Assembly: GCA_002221725.1 (NCBI GenBank)
Contig: NJFT01000186.1
Location: forward strand, 1-64,000
Length of the DNA: 64,000 nucleotides
Direction of reading: 5' to 3'
Source: Scedosporium boydii
Lineage: Eukaryota; Ascomycota; Sordariomycetes; Microascales; Microascaceae
Shown: positions 36,219-48,217 of the stretch, in pieces
How the letters are laid out: every line of letters begins with the position of its first letter
Numbering within the stretch: the first letter of the stretch is position 1
Translations under genes and position numbers: made by a program
The notes under the pieces: generated by a model
What the model was told of the DNA's origin: nothing
What the model saw: only the letters and a program-made list of their open reading frames with translations
Database searches by the model: none

Positions 36219-37274
36219 GTCGGATGACGGCTTGCTAACGACTCGGAAGAGCTCGCCCGTCGTTCTGAGGATCAATAAACCATTTGGTAACCCTCCCACT
36301 GAGTCCAGTGGAAAGAATGGATCTGCTGATGCCTAGAACACTTTCCGTGGCACCTGTGTGTTGGTAATGAGGCTGTGAGGTTTGGGCATTGACACGCACA
36401 ATAATGTTGACGCACTCGCGCTGCGCCTCATCTTCCATCTTCGTGATTCGATTGGCGGTCCGATATTTGATCCGACTGCAGTGTAATCTTGGCTCGGCGG
36501 TGAACAGTAGAGTGACTGCAGATTAACCCCTGTAGGCTGCTGATACGGGCAGTAGCAACGGCAACGGGCTCCTCTAATTTATGAGCATGCAACCTTTTCC
36601 AACCTCCATTATTCTTCTTCGTGATTACGCCCGGCCGGGCCTCTCGAACTTAGAGGATAGTGGTAATGAGTTAAATTGACTGTTGCTTCTCGTTCCGCAC
36701 CTAGGCAAGGTTATACTCTAGCTGTTGAGCAGTATCCTTCACACCATTCAACACTCGAGCGATAGCCAAAGTCTAGTTCTTAATATATCAATAATCGCAG
36801 AAGTGGAGATTGAGACTCGATGTTCGGTTCATATATAGAAGCGATGAAAATATGTAGGGGCACAACGCGAAAGCAGGGAGGTTAATATTGTCAACGCATC
36901 TACTCGTCAGGCCGCAATGCCTAAACTATAGATCACACATGTCAATAGCCCCAACTCTTAGGTGATGTGATAATGCTATTAAACGATCATGTTGTATTGA
37001 CGACACAATTAGCACAGAATTTGATGGAGTTGTACAACGCATCCCTCCTTGGTTGATCTCCCCGCAGGTCTCAGAAACTTATGCCTGGGCAAGACGGCTG
37101 CTGGACTCTATCATGTGTACTTGTATCTCTGGCTTGATGCCCAAACTGCCCAACAGTTTGACAACTTCGTCCGTTATATTAAACAAGGACTGCTCTACAC
37201 GAACAGTACCGCAAGAGACCACCCCTTTTCGCCTTTAATGTGTCCTTAGAAATCTCAAACGATTGAGTGGGAAA
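36219..37274. other. Spacer between NLR-like gene and BTB gene
   Basis: This lies between divergently oriented genes. Nothing coding is recognisable apart from a 67-codon ATG-started frame antisense at 36438-36235, which could be a 5' exon or upstream ORF of the NLR-like gene. The stretch 36780-37020 is A/T-rich. Confidence 0.35.
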
Positions 37275-38263
37275 ATGGGTATATCAAAGTGCGACAGCGA
37301 ACGAGATCCACTCCCTGATATTTGCTCTAACGGTGATGTTATCCTGGTTGTCGGACCGCAGAACGTGCGGTTAAGAGTCCATTCTCAATGTCTTAGCTGT
37401 GCATCGAAAGTCTTCGACGCTATGTTCGGACCTCATTGGGCCGAAGGCCAAGACCTCTCCAAGGAATCCCCAAAAGAAATCCGACTTGACGAAGACGATG
37501 CTGATGCATTGCACACAATCTTCTGCGTCATCCATCATCGCAATGACGTCGTCCGGCAGGTCATTACGCCGCTAGAGTTTCTCCAAATTGCCATCGCAAC
37601 CGATAAATACGATCTCGGCATCGCCCTCAAATACGCCATTGCGCAGTGGCAGCAGCCTCAAGGCAGTCTCGATAAAACAGAGGCGGGATATCTCATGGCG
37701 GCAGCATACACATTAGGTGATTTGGAGATGTTTGTTAAGAGCACTCTAGCACTGATTCTCGACTACGAGGGGTCTTACTTTGAATTTCTCGAGAACGAGA
37801 TGATAAATCGGATTGTACCTTGTAAAACAGTTTGTGAGTATTGACATGATTCTTCGACCATTTGATCATCATATTGACTTCCTTAGACCTGCTTGAAGAG
37901 CGGCGGAATCGAATGCGAGCAGAAATTCGCGAAATATTGATTGAGGGCCAGAACAAGGGCTGTAAAGAATGCGGTTGGGGCAAAACTCGCATGGAAACAT
38001 ATGAGGATCTTCGCAATACATATCGGCCGCTGAAGATGCTCCAAGTGCCTCTTTCACAGATAATAAAGGATATGGAGGCAGTGTCATGTGAAGATCTGGC
38101 CAGGAAATGTCATAGCACAGGCTATGGCCACTGGTATCACGAACCGCCAACATACAATGAAACACTTGCAGGACAGCTGAGGACGATAAAAAGGAGAGTT
38201 GGCATTTGTTTCGATTGTGTAAGAGGTGGTGATTGTGCTAAATGTACATTTGAGCATCAGTGA
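37275..38263 (+). CDS. BTB/POZ domain protein
   Basis: Two exons fit, 37275-37833 and 37887-38263 (53-nt intron, GTGAGT...CTTAG), giving 311 residues. The BTB fold covers about residues 10-115: 'SNGDVILVVGPQNVRLRVHS' then 'CLSCASKVFDAMFG' and 'IRLDEDDADALHTIFCVIHH', the usual fungal pattern in which strand 1, the H-S contact and the acidic 'DDADAL' block are kept. A helical region follows ('LEFLQIAIATDKYDLGIALKYAI'). The C-terminal exon carries Cys pairs: CKECGWG and a final CFDCVRGGDCAKC. These may bind a metal ion, but no known zinc-finger pattern is clear. Fungal BTB proteins of this kind are numerous, and most have no known role; dimerisation is the likely job of the domain. The ORF is intact. 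Confidence 0.75.
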
Positions 38264-38327
38264 AAAGATAAAATCACAGGGTATTGTTGAGCTTTCTTCT
38301 GAATACACACTATGATCAACGGCCCAT

Positions 38328-38805
38328 ACTGCGGGAATGCCTTGGTGTCATATATTCCGAGTGCTATCCTAACTCAAACTTTGGTGGTAACAACATTCAA
38401 CTTTGCCGCTGAACGTGAAGCCAGATTCATCATGAGAGCCTAGGGCCAATAGTCCCAATGCCATGGCGCACAGTCTCAACATCCTTATTTATAAACCAAT
38501 TCAAAAGCGGCTGGTTCCCCGGCATCAAAGGCGCCACACACCGCACGCCATCCCCTACCTTCCCGAGGACGAGCCACGTGAACACCCCAACACGAAGGCC
38601 ACCCGCACGTAGGTCCAGGCCACTCTCCCCAAAAGACCTTGGAAAATTGACGTGGCTGTGAGAAAGGCCATGTTAGTTAGTCGTTACCTGCTAGAGAAGA
38701 AATAAAAAGCTGGCACCTGAGGGGAGGCTGTGGGTTAGAGGTTGATGAGGAAGGCCAGATCGACTGGAAGATAGTAGGCCGAGAACGATGGGAGCCAGCA
38801 ACCCA
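38328..38805. repeat. Diverged duplication, copy A
   Basis: Two blocks (about 38340-38450 and 38705-38805) match copy B at 39250-39420 and 39510-39605 in the same order and orientation. Matching stretches include 'tggtggtaacaacattc' versus 'tggtggtaataacattc' and 'gatcgactggaagatag' versus 'gatcggctggaagagag'. Differences are mostly transitions. Copy A has about 160 nt more than copy B between the blocks. No open gene is left in either copy. Confidence 0.7.
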
Positions 38806-39247
38806 CCGAACCGCGGTTCGAAGGATTTCCAAAGCAGTCTCCCAGCTACCATGGCCTTCTTCTTCGTTTTTGGCTTATTTCTGTTAGCGACACTTTCCAA
38901 TGTCCTTCCTAGCGATGTGTTACTTGCCTTTGTGCTGCCATCGGCTTTCAGCAAATGTTTTGGCAGCCGTGTAGGGAGCTGCGAGTATTATTATAACCCA
39001 AGGATGGAGGTTATGAAGGCTGAAAACTATCAACTCGAACTTCCGCCTTGTCACTCAGCATGATGAAGAATAATTCGGGAATTAGGTATCGAGCTCGGTG
39101 GACGAGTAGCGAAGTATTGGTCGGATTGGCAAACCTAGTCATAAAGTTAGTGTCTAGCATGCCCGCGGAGCTAGGCACTCTCACGTACCGTGTCGTTGGG
39201 ATGCTTTGATGTATTCCGGGCATATTCGTCGAAACTCAGTGTCCCCA

Positions 39248-39605
39248 TCTGCCGTATTCTCAACGGAATGTGGAATACCAGAGGTCGCATATCTCCGGGT
39301 GCCATCGTATCTCAGACTCTGGTGGTAATAACATTCGATTTTGCCGTGGAATGTTGAAGCCGTCTGAGGCAAAGCCAGATTCACCATGAAGCTCAGGACC
39401 AATACCACGGGAGGTAGTCCCTGAATCCCTACCCTCAGCCATCCAAAAACTTTCTTCAGGGGTTAGAATTGCCCGTGGAAGCTCTCCCAACTCTTCCTCT
39501 CGAAACCAAGAAGCTGGCGCATGAGAGCAGGCTGTAGGATGGAAGTTAAAGAGGAAGGTCAGATCGGCTGGAAGAGAGGAGGTCGAGGGCGATGGGATGC
39601 TGGAT
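39248..39605. repeat. Diverged duplication, copy B
   Basis: This is the partner of copy A at 38328-38805, about 0.8-0.9 kb away in direct orientation. It keeps a longer minus-strand open frame (39634-39260) than copy A, so the ancestral unit may have been part of a minus-strand gene. The match is by eye; an alignment would define the ends. Confidence 0.7.
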
Positions 39606-41312
39606 CTTCTGAGAATACGCACCCATAAGATCAAACCGAGGCCATTTTCATGTTGTCCACCCTACCTTGCAGCAACAGAAGGTGGACACCAAGCTTAGGT
39701 CTCCGCTGGAGATGACGACTCCACGTCCAATTCCTCCATGGCGGATCGTCGGTGTCGCCCCGTTCTACTTGTAGCGTGGTTGGCCTCCCGCAAAGCGGCA
39801 TCCAGCATCTCAAGGACGAAGCGTTAACAAATCGTATCCTATAGGATCTTGGAATTTCAAGCTTACCTGGAGATTGACTTTTACCCAGGCCGCAGTCCAG
39901 GGATTGACATTTTAACGCTGCGAGGACTTCGCCTCCACAAGGGCCGGATCGTCGGCAGGGTGAGATTTCGGACAAGACATTTGCATACTGTACAGGAATC
40001 GATCAGCCGTTGCGCTGCGCAAGGCTATATCACTGATGCCTGCTCCGTCTGCGTGGAGCCAGGCCAAGGTGTACCCTTGCCCAACGATTTGTCCTAGAGG
40101 CTAGAAGGAGACGCAAAATGCTCCGTTACTCAGGCCATTTCGGATGAGGGACCATGCGAGTTTAACTTTCTTCCAGACTAGGCGAGTCCTTCCGTTCTGG
40201 CTGTTGGAAATATCGATGTGTTCTCGGACCTGCGGGATCCGGACAGGGTAGACGAAAACGTCGCGGTCGGCGCCTTGTGCCGAAGGGGAGACTGTCGCAG
40301 AGGGTTCGGGGGACTCTTCAAATGCCCGTTTGATCACTCTCTGAGGAAGCATAGTGATCGAAAACCGGATGATCAGTGGGTTTCTGCTTTGTCGGGCGGA
40401 ATCGAAGTTGTTTGTTGATCAGATTTCGGTATGGGTGAAACGACGGGAAAATGCGCGCGGCAAAATAGCAACATGATGGCTACGGTTCTAGATCTCGTCC
40501 AGAATCCCCAGAACATGAAACAGATTTGTTCTGGATATCCTGTTTCTTAGCTGGGAAGGTATCATGGCATCATGAAATCCGGCCATTTGCCTTGTCCGTA
40601 GGCTTTGTGAAAGGGCAGCTTGGCGCAGTGGCTCTATAAGACTGCTCGCTGAGTGCTGCTGGCCGCGACATTTGAAGCATCTTTTGCTGTCATTTAACTT
40701 AACCATAAGTAAGTCAGAACCAACATTTTGGTAGTTGTTCAAGGCTGCATGGTCGATGCTGCATAGATACCTATATGAGCTGAGGTGGGTTGAGAGATTG
40801 AAAGGTGTGTTGGGTGATGTAGAAGGGAGAGTTCATTGCTTGCAATCAAAAATGTCAAGAGAATCTCTTCTAGAGGGTAGATTTATACGTGCACTTCCTT
40901 CCTATTGTGGTTGTTGTGAAGAGGCTATTTTGTGAATCATTGCGGCCCACTGAGGAATGCACCTGCCATCTACATAAAATCTAAGTCACTAGAAAGCTCA
41001 ATTGTTATTGTATCTTGACCCCAGCTAGGAAGGACCTCCAGGATCAGCTATTGATTCGTTGGTTTTACGATGTTGCTGCTCTGTGCATACCCAAGGGCCT
41101 CGACTCAAACACTAAGTTTTAGACGAAAGCATCTTATGGCATGACGCAGCCTGGGACATGAGACGTGAATCGAGCCTTAAGTGGTCTTCCTCGCGGGGCA
41201 GTGATAGTATTCTCTATGATACAGATCTCAAGTGTCATTCCCTTGCATCTACTTCACTCTCAGACAGTCGAGAATCCGAGCCTGTGCGCATATCCGGAAC
41301 TGCTACCGGGAC

Positions 41313-42726
41313 ATGGACGCCAATCCTTTATCGTCGACCCCTTCCGCGATCGACCTAACCCTACTACCTCTCACGATTCTCAAAAGTCTCATTGGCCCTA
41401 TCCTGCAAAGCTCTATATTATACGCTCTACCCTTCAAGAAAGCTACCAACGTTATCGAAAGAGGAGAAGGTAGACTTACTTCTACCTTTGGAGCAGCGCC
41501 TTGCAAGGCGTATCCTGTGCTACTTCTGCTTCAAGCTATGTCACTTTTACCCTCGGCTTGGTACTGGCTGGCAGGATCAAAATCACCACCATTGCCAGGA
41601 CTACCCGTCTCGTTCCATCCGTGAGCCCACTTACGCCTGGGATCCTATTTTCTGGACAGTTAATAATGACGGCGCTCTGGAGGGGAATTTCTTGGAAACA
41701 ACCGAACGACCACATTCTTTGGAAGATGTCCAAGAGCTGCTCTTGTGGGAATCAACGCATCATTTCGACAGAATTAAAATCTGTTTTCCAGAGGCACATC
41801 TCGTAATGAATCATCATCTTTACGGTCAAGATTTCGGTCTTCCAGTCACGATCCTCCACAGCCAGAAAAGCTACGAGAGATATACTTCCTACAGGTTTTA
41901 CTTCGAAGCAGCTGACAGATCTCATTGGCCCCTGCATCCTACAAAGCAACGACCAGTCAGGTTACATTTACACTTCAATACTGAAGAGGCACGCTGGGAG
42001 TATGGCTCCGATTTCTTTAAGTATGCAGAGTTATGGAAGTTTGGCCACCGGCTCGAGGCGAAGGTAATTAATGATGGTCTGTGTCTCTGTATCACCCATA
42101 CCGTCTCCTCGCCACCCCTGAAGGCCTGGCAATTTAGTTATGTGTTGGCCAGAAGCTACCTGCCGATTTGCCAGCACCTCCCGCTCTTCTCCCCTGAATT
42201 TTATGGACGGCGTGAGACTTCAGGACTAAAGGGGCCGAATTCTCTATTCGGGGACCCTTCGAAGAGCTGCGCTCACAGGGGCATCAAAAACAAAGTACGG
42301 TCTTGCTATTGCTGTTTTACCGACTTTGAGGTGAGTCTCGAGGTAAGCGGGGAAGAGAAGGGCGGTGGATCCCGGCGCGATTATGTTAGGTGCCAATGTG
42401 TTAGCGATTCAGGTTGTGCCGGGTGCGACTGTGCTGGGGGCGGTTGTGTTAGCTGCGACGTCCTCCGGTGTTATAAACTGGATATCACGAGCTATCACTG
42501 GCTGGGTAGCTGTAGGACACCATTTGACTTGGAATGGGCATCGTTTGTGAGGAGGTTCCTGCCAGATGTGGATGCGGAAGTAAGAAAATGCCGCCAGGCC
42601 ACTTCTGAGTTACGTCTCGGGATGATACGACAATCTTGGTTGGAAAGCTGTGGCGTGAAGGAGGAGAAGAAAGGGAGGCCCTTGTGGGTTCGTCCGACCA
42701 AGTGGGATTACATCTATCGAGAGTAG
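41313..42726 (+). pseudogene. F-box-type protein with frameshift in the F-box
   Basis: The ATG at 41313 opens a frame whose 'DLTLLPLTILKSL' looks like the first half of an F-box. The second half, 'LALSCKALYYTLYP', lies in the next frame from about 41389, and that frame stays open to the stop at 42726 (about 444 codons). A small deletion plus a frame change inside the F-box is the simplest reading; no splice sites join the two parts. The body has the layout of fungal F-box proteins: 'RRILCYFCFKLCHFYP' after the box, and near the end 'VRSCYCCFTDFEVSL' and 'ITSYHWLGSCRTPFDLEWASF'. An unusual Cys/Gly-rich patch with 9 Cys in 29 residues (about 42386-42474) interrupts the tail. Intact F-box proteins recruit substrates to SCF ubiquitin ligases. 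Confidence 0.6.
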
Positions 42727-43631
42727 TCACTGCTATCAGTATGAACACCTTAATCCGCTTCCCAACGCCTCTCGTCAAGGTCTCATTGGTTAGGTTGAAT
42801 GTTATTGGCTGAACAAGAGTTTCTCGTCTCTGTTCCCGGTCATGTCGAGTCAATATATTCGAAGGCTAATACTCGGCGCTGGGCCGCGGGCTAGAATCTG
42901 GATAACAGATATTGGAAGGTCTGGAGGTTTATCGGGGATCTTGTTATAAATGGCTCTCGTAAGGTACCAATTGATGTCCTTGCCTCGATAATGCCGATTA
43001 TTTTGGATGCATAGCTCTTCGCTAGGTCCTGACACTTCCACACGGCAACAGTTATGACTTGCTGAGTGCCAACCGCGGCGCTGCTCCCAGGCCCCCCTGA
43101 TACTCACCCCCTGGCCTAAGAACTACTATTACCCCATGGCCAGGTTGTGTACCATCCTTCGGCCATTGCCAGAGGCTTCTTGTGATCTTAAGGTCGAGGA
43201 TTTGGTAGTAGTGATTGGGCGAGGTAGGCTCTTGGTTGGGCTGGCTTTATGCCAGATCTTGGATACCCTACAATATATGCCCATCTTTATTCACATGATT
43301 ATATTTTCCTCGTCATAGTAAAGTAATTTTAATAGTAAATTAGAGCTGGCTCATGTGATTCCAAAGCGTACACTCTCTCGCCATGTGATTTTGATAAATT
43401 GAGGGAAGGCGAACCCCAAGCCATGTCAGCCTCGTGACCCGCAGAAGATGAATAACTTCAAGGCCCTCTTCTCGACCGTTCATTTTTGTTTCTTTTCTTC
43501 TTCGTACATCTCCTGCAGTTTCCCTTACTTGCTTTCCCTCAAACATTCGTCCCCCAAAACCCCTCCCTCCCCTAGGAAAATCATCTTCATCAATCCGGCC
43601 ATCCGCACCTATTATTACAAAGTTATCAACC
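42727..43631. other. Spacer
   Basis: No gene is supported. The last 200 nt before 43632 are T/C-rich, as expected for a promoter and 5' UTR of the following relic. Confidence 0.35.
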
Positions 43632-44850
43632 ATGTCCGACTCGCGGGATACTACCGGGAATCTACCCATTCCACCATCTACTCACGATCCAAGATCACGC
43701 CGAACAAAGGCGACAGGTTCGGGTGAAAGCGGGGCTGGTACGTTTGGCATATCAAGCGTGCAGTTCCGAGTTGGTGCGCCACCCCTTTACCCGCACCCGG
43801 TAGAGACAACCTTCGACGAAGTTACGAGCGCAATCGCCGACAGGTTTGGGAAAGACTTTGTCGAGGAGGCTGAGAGGGTTCTCTCAAGGCATGGCATCGA
43901 TTATGACGCCGAAAATGACGAGGGTGATAGCCTTGAAATCGACTTCGCCACACGATACGTCCCAGATATTCCAAACACAGCCCAGCCAACACTGAAGATT
44001 GAGGCTCCTTGGTCCACAGACTCGGCGGAGACTTGGGAAAAGGTGGTTAGGGGGCTGAAAACTTACATCGATGACCGACTTCTTGATTCCCAGCTGGAAT
44101 GTCCACCATTGGGCGTATGCGTGGAGATGATTGCACCGCAGCTTACCCGACGAAAGTACATGGGCGGTGTTATGGACAATCCCAAGCTCGAATCCGACTG
44201 GGGCGATATCCGAGACAAGGTTTTCTCTATACTAGAGTCTTTTCCACAGACCAAAGGGCAGATGACTTGCATAGCACTATTTCGACTTGGCTATTCTCCT
44301 AACAGAACGAGAACCCAATCACCGTCTATGTTTCCGTCGATTACGATTCGGACGAGACAGCTCGGCCTCAAGTCATTCGAGCAATATCGAGCATGATGAT
44401 TTGGAACCATACACACTTGAGCTGATTGATTAACCGAGGATGGAATTGCAAATCGTTGACGATTACCAGGATATTAACGTTCCGCTAGAGGCCTATATTG
44501 GTGCTTCAAGGAATGACCAGAAGCGCTGCAATCCGATCCTTGGCACTTTGGGTTCTTACATCGAAGTACAAGCCAAAACTTCATGAGGTTGGACACGACT
44601 GGACTTGACAAAAACTCTCAGCAGACGTTGTGAAACATTGTTTTGAAGGGTTTACACTCGTCAGTGGCCCAGAAAATTCGAAGATGGCAGACCCTGGCAA
44701 GGAAACCCAGCTGTGGGGAACAGATCACAATGATTTTGGCCCGGATCGGCACATCATGCGGTATCAGTCGAGTCTCCGTCGAGAGTCAAACATAGCGCTA
44801 TCGTCCGAAGGCTCCCTGAAGATATCCGGGAGTGTTCCTCGTCGCTAGGA
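43632..44850 (+). pseudogene. Broken gene of an unrecognised fungal family
   Basis: An ATG at 43632 (CCATGTC context) opens about 225 sensible codons, including 'FGISSVQFRVGAPPLYPHPVE' and 'DIRDKVFSILESFP...ALFRLGYSP'. Near 44300-44310 the sense passes to another frame ('ENPITVYVSVDYDSDETARPQVIRAISS'). It continues in pieces in several frames with stops between: 'NPILGTLGSYIEVQAKTS' (about 44530-44585) and 'VKHCFEGFTLVSGPENSKMADPG' (44630-44700). The order of the pieces suggests one ancestral protein. I think it belongs to a large uncharacterised fungal family whose C-terminal half may be protease-like, but that is memory and not certain. An alternative splice at 44219/44306 would give 'DKNENPITVYV' and still run into a stop soon after. 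Confidence 0.55.
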
Positions 44851-47377
44851 TCCGGCAGTGGCTTCAGGGGCCGACGCTCCAGCGAGAGCCAGCGACTGGA
44901 CTATGTAGGCACAGATCAAAGTTGAACATAACGGAAACTACCGCAATCTGCCTCTCCTTACGCCCAGGAGCTCACCGTACCCCGCCAACAATTTCCCTCA
45001 AAACATCGCGATAACAAACCCCTTTCACTGTGCCTCCCAAACACCGCAGTAAGCCTAAGGCTGCTGCTTCAGGGCATCGTTTTGGAAGCTGAAAATGAAA
45101 GACGAAGTCTCCAAGGCTAGAGCTAGGACTGGCGCGGCAGGATTCTACAGCCACTTCAAGGCGAAGCAACGTTAGCGACGACAAATACATGAAACTTTGG
45201 CCATCCTCCGACTAGGTAGCTATTGGCTACTCTGCGGTGCACAGGCCGTTTGCAGACAGTGGTGATTCAGGTGCAGTACGTTTATAACAATGCTTTCGGT
45301 TAAGCGATAGGGCTGTTGTTTGCTGGGCAATCGCTCCAACAGACGAAAAGTGAAGCTTACGCTTGTGACGCAAATAGAGGACGTCTTCGAAGACATCAAG
45401 GCTGTGTGGGTGTCACGGTATGGCTTGCCTACATTACGACTGGGCCAAATGATAGCAAAAAGAGGCTCCAAGTATCGCGGCCAGATCACTTGCTGGAGGT
45501 AGCCTTAAAGTCACTGTGCCTAGCTACCTTTATAGTCTCGCTTATCTGGTTACTTAGCTTCTGGCACGGCTCTTATTACTACGATAAATAGATCAATTGA
45601 TATTTCGTTCTGACAAAATTGACTTTGCAACGTGCATGATGCAGACTTTCATGGGTTGCCATGCGCTAGAGAACGAGTGAAGAAGGCGGCCAGCAGGGAG
45701 AAAAGATGGCCTGATCTCATCTTTGGTGTGTCTCAACTTTTCATTGTAGTCCGATGCTAAGCAGATCTGCAACGGTTCACTTCATCCTCTCCTGGGAAGG
45801 TGGTTCGTTCGGCTTGCTGCCGGAGCGAGGTAGTGGCCTTTGAAGAATATATATTGGATTCTAACTGGATCTGGAAGCCCGAGAAAAGTCGGCTCTTGGG
45901 AGTGCAGATTAGTGACGAATAGTCCGTCCCGGCAAGCATTCCTAACCTGGTTAGCTGGCGAAAGGGCAATATCAAGCCGCTCTCTGCAACAGCAGATGAG
46001 GCTCAATTAAAAACCAGCCTAGTCTAAAAGTAGAATGTTACGCACAGCAATCTATATTCTTTAAGCGAGGTCAAGCGAACGTATGATACGAGGCCGGCTG
46101 CCTGGGTATCTTCCACACCTTCCTCAACCGTCGGATACCGAAGCCTCTCGTTACCGGGAGGCATCGTCGTGGTGGCATTTGTGGTACTTGTGTATAAACG
46201 GAATCTCCTTTGCAGTCGAGCCCTAGATTGCGATTCGCTCGGATTGTATTATAGCCGGGCTCTTCATCTCGTGTATCAATGACCATGCTCCCACCGAGCG
46301 AAATGAAGCCCCGTATAGTAGCCCACCACCATCAACTGTCGCATACACCCTCTTGTAAATAAAAGCCCTCGAGTATGCCTTAGAATCTCGGAAAGTAATA
46401 AGTAGGGTGTGCCATAAATCATTCTATTTCTTGAATAGTGAACTATTGGCTGCGTTCTATTTAAAGTTTTAGCGTACGGTTGCGTTGGGGGTCCAAATGA
46501 GAAAAGCTGCATTGTAGATACACTCTGGTCCTGACATTGCAAGTTTACAGCCTCCGTAAGTTCTCTTCCGTCTTTCGTTCTCCAAGATTTATTCAAGCCC
46601 TTCAGTTTCGTCGCATCCAACCGCCCGTTAGGTGACGGTGCTCTTTCTATTTCTAGAATTCAACATCACTTGCATGAACTACTATAACCACCCTCGGTAC
46701 GAGCTACAAGAAACTAAGTGCGTTGGTTGCTACATGAAGTTGCAACATAGGCCCAATCTCCAGGTCCCGCTGCAACATCAATACACCAAAATACTAAGCT
46801 AAAGCATATTTATGGTGAAGAGACGCATCCTGTTCAGAGACGAGGGCGATGGTACCTTTGATAAAGGGCCAAATCATACTTCAGCGGTAGAGGATAGTCA
46901 GGAGATCGCCCAAACAAGGAGCTCAACTACTTAAACCCCCTCGCAGAGAGGAGCGGTAGCATCAGTGGCACCGACGGACCGATTTAGTGATCAGTCGTGT
47001 ACGAGAGGTAATATATCCGCATGACTTTGCTACTCGGTGATTGGAGAACATCGTGAAGTCAGTTAAAAGAATTCTCGTCGTTTCCAGTGCCAAAATGTCA
47101 GTTGACCAAAGGTACCTCTCGAAAGTCCCTCTCCGCATTCGTCCCTCAGCTGGCCTAGCCTGGAAGGATAGATGTGTCCCCGAGGGGTGATTTCTTCCCC
47201 CGCGTCGCTCTATTCTTAGATCTTCACCACCCAAGTTATAGAAAGTCAGACGATGTAGCCGAACCGATGGGCTAGACATATAAAAACGGGTCATAATCCC
47301 ATCGTGGGTCTTTCTAAGATACCGTCAGTAGAAGCATCATTAGCCGTCTTGTTTCCCCAACGATATCTAAGAACACC
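44851..47377. other. Gene-poor, probably decayed stretch
   Basis: No intact gene is seen in 2.5 kb. Several frames of 60-110 codons have protein-like composition but no ATG or domain, for example minus 46616-46276 ('KLKGLNKSWRTKDGRELTEAV') and plus 45316-45591. These may be the degraded end of the preceding relic and other lost genes. Confidence 0.4.
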
Positions 47378-48217
47378 ATGAAGTTCCTAAGCCCCATTCT
47401 CTTCCTTGGCCTTGCCGCCGCCGCCCCTCTCGAGGCCTTTGCACCCTTGCCGAACGAGGTCAAGATTGTAGGCATTAGTGCCATCGGATCTGGCTGTCCA
47501 GTCGGTCATGCTTTTGCAACGGTTGATTCGACCGGTACCATCTTTGACGTGGCCTTCGACCAGTATATTGTCGAAACCGGTCCGAATACTTCGGCTTCGG
47601 ACGCTCGCAAGAATTGCCGCGTCTCTCTTAATATAGAGTTCCCGCAGGGGCTGCAGTAAGTTACAAACCACCTGTTCGTAGTCTTTCCTCTATTAGAAGA
47701 CTTAATGCTTATGCTTCTACGAAGGTTCTCTGTTGTGGATACTACATTTAGCGGCTATGCTTCCCTCGCCTCTGGGCAGACCGGAACCTGCAGGGCCGCC
47801 TATTCTTTCTCCGGCGGCGGCGGTGTAAGTGCTCTCTCTCTCTCCTTAGACCGGATAACCAACCTGCTAACTCGAGAATGAATAGTCCGTTGCTGCGCAG
47901 AAGACAATCAGGGGTCCCATCGATACTAACTATGAGATGAATGAGAAGGTCGACCTCATCACTTGGTCGCCATGTGGAGACTACACTGCCATCCTCAACG
48001 TCAACTCCGAAGTGCGCATCACGCCAACGAGCAGCACTTCCCGAGGCCTCATGACTGTACGTTCTTCCACTTTTTACCTCGGCCACAAACACCAGACCTT
48101 TGTTGTTGTTGGAAATGAGAAAAACTGTCTTGATGCTAATAATACATCCTTTTCTAGGTCGATTCTTTCGATGGACGGCTCCATGTCCAGTTCGCGGCTT
48201 ACTGGCGCAGTTGTTAG
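47378..48217 (+). CDS. Small secreted protein, DUF4360 type
   Basis: Four exons fit in phase: 47378-47655, 47725-47824, 47886-48056 and 48158-48217, giving 202 residues. A signal peptide is clear: Met-Lys, then a hydrophobic Leu/Ala core up to about residue 18-22. The mature protein shows the DUF4360 pattern: 'VKIVGISAIGSGCPVGHAFATVD', 'FDQYIVETGPNTSASDARKNCRVSLNIEFPQG', 'FSVVDTTFSGYASLASG' and a last exon 'VDSFDGRLHVQFAAYWRSC' ending in Cys. Paired Cys suggest disulfides outside the cell. The family is common in fungi and also found in bacteria; its function is not established. Exon splits in each 50-100 nt are normal for secreted fungal genes. The ORF is intact in a neighbourhood full of relics, so it is probably under selection. 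Confidence 0.82.

Larger units (their letters stand above)
38264..41312. other. Gene-poor stretch with relics
   Basis: Apart from the two diverged repeat copies, no intact gene is recognisable. Minus-strand frames at 39634-39260 and 40352-40101 have protein-like composition (for example a Pro/Ser/Glu-rich start followed by 'DVFVYPVRIPQVREHID'), but they lack ATG-to-stop structure or any domain I know. They look like degraded exons. Confidence 0.4.

Noticed and set aside
44219..44306. Intron rescuing the 43.6-kb gene
   Set aside because: The splice gives in-frame sequence for only about 40 codons and removes 'VFSILESF...ALFRLGYSP', which appears to belong to the protein, so a frame break is the better reading.
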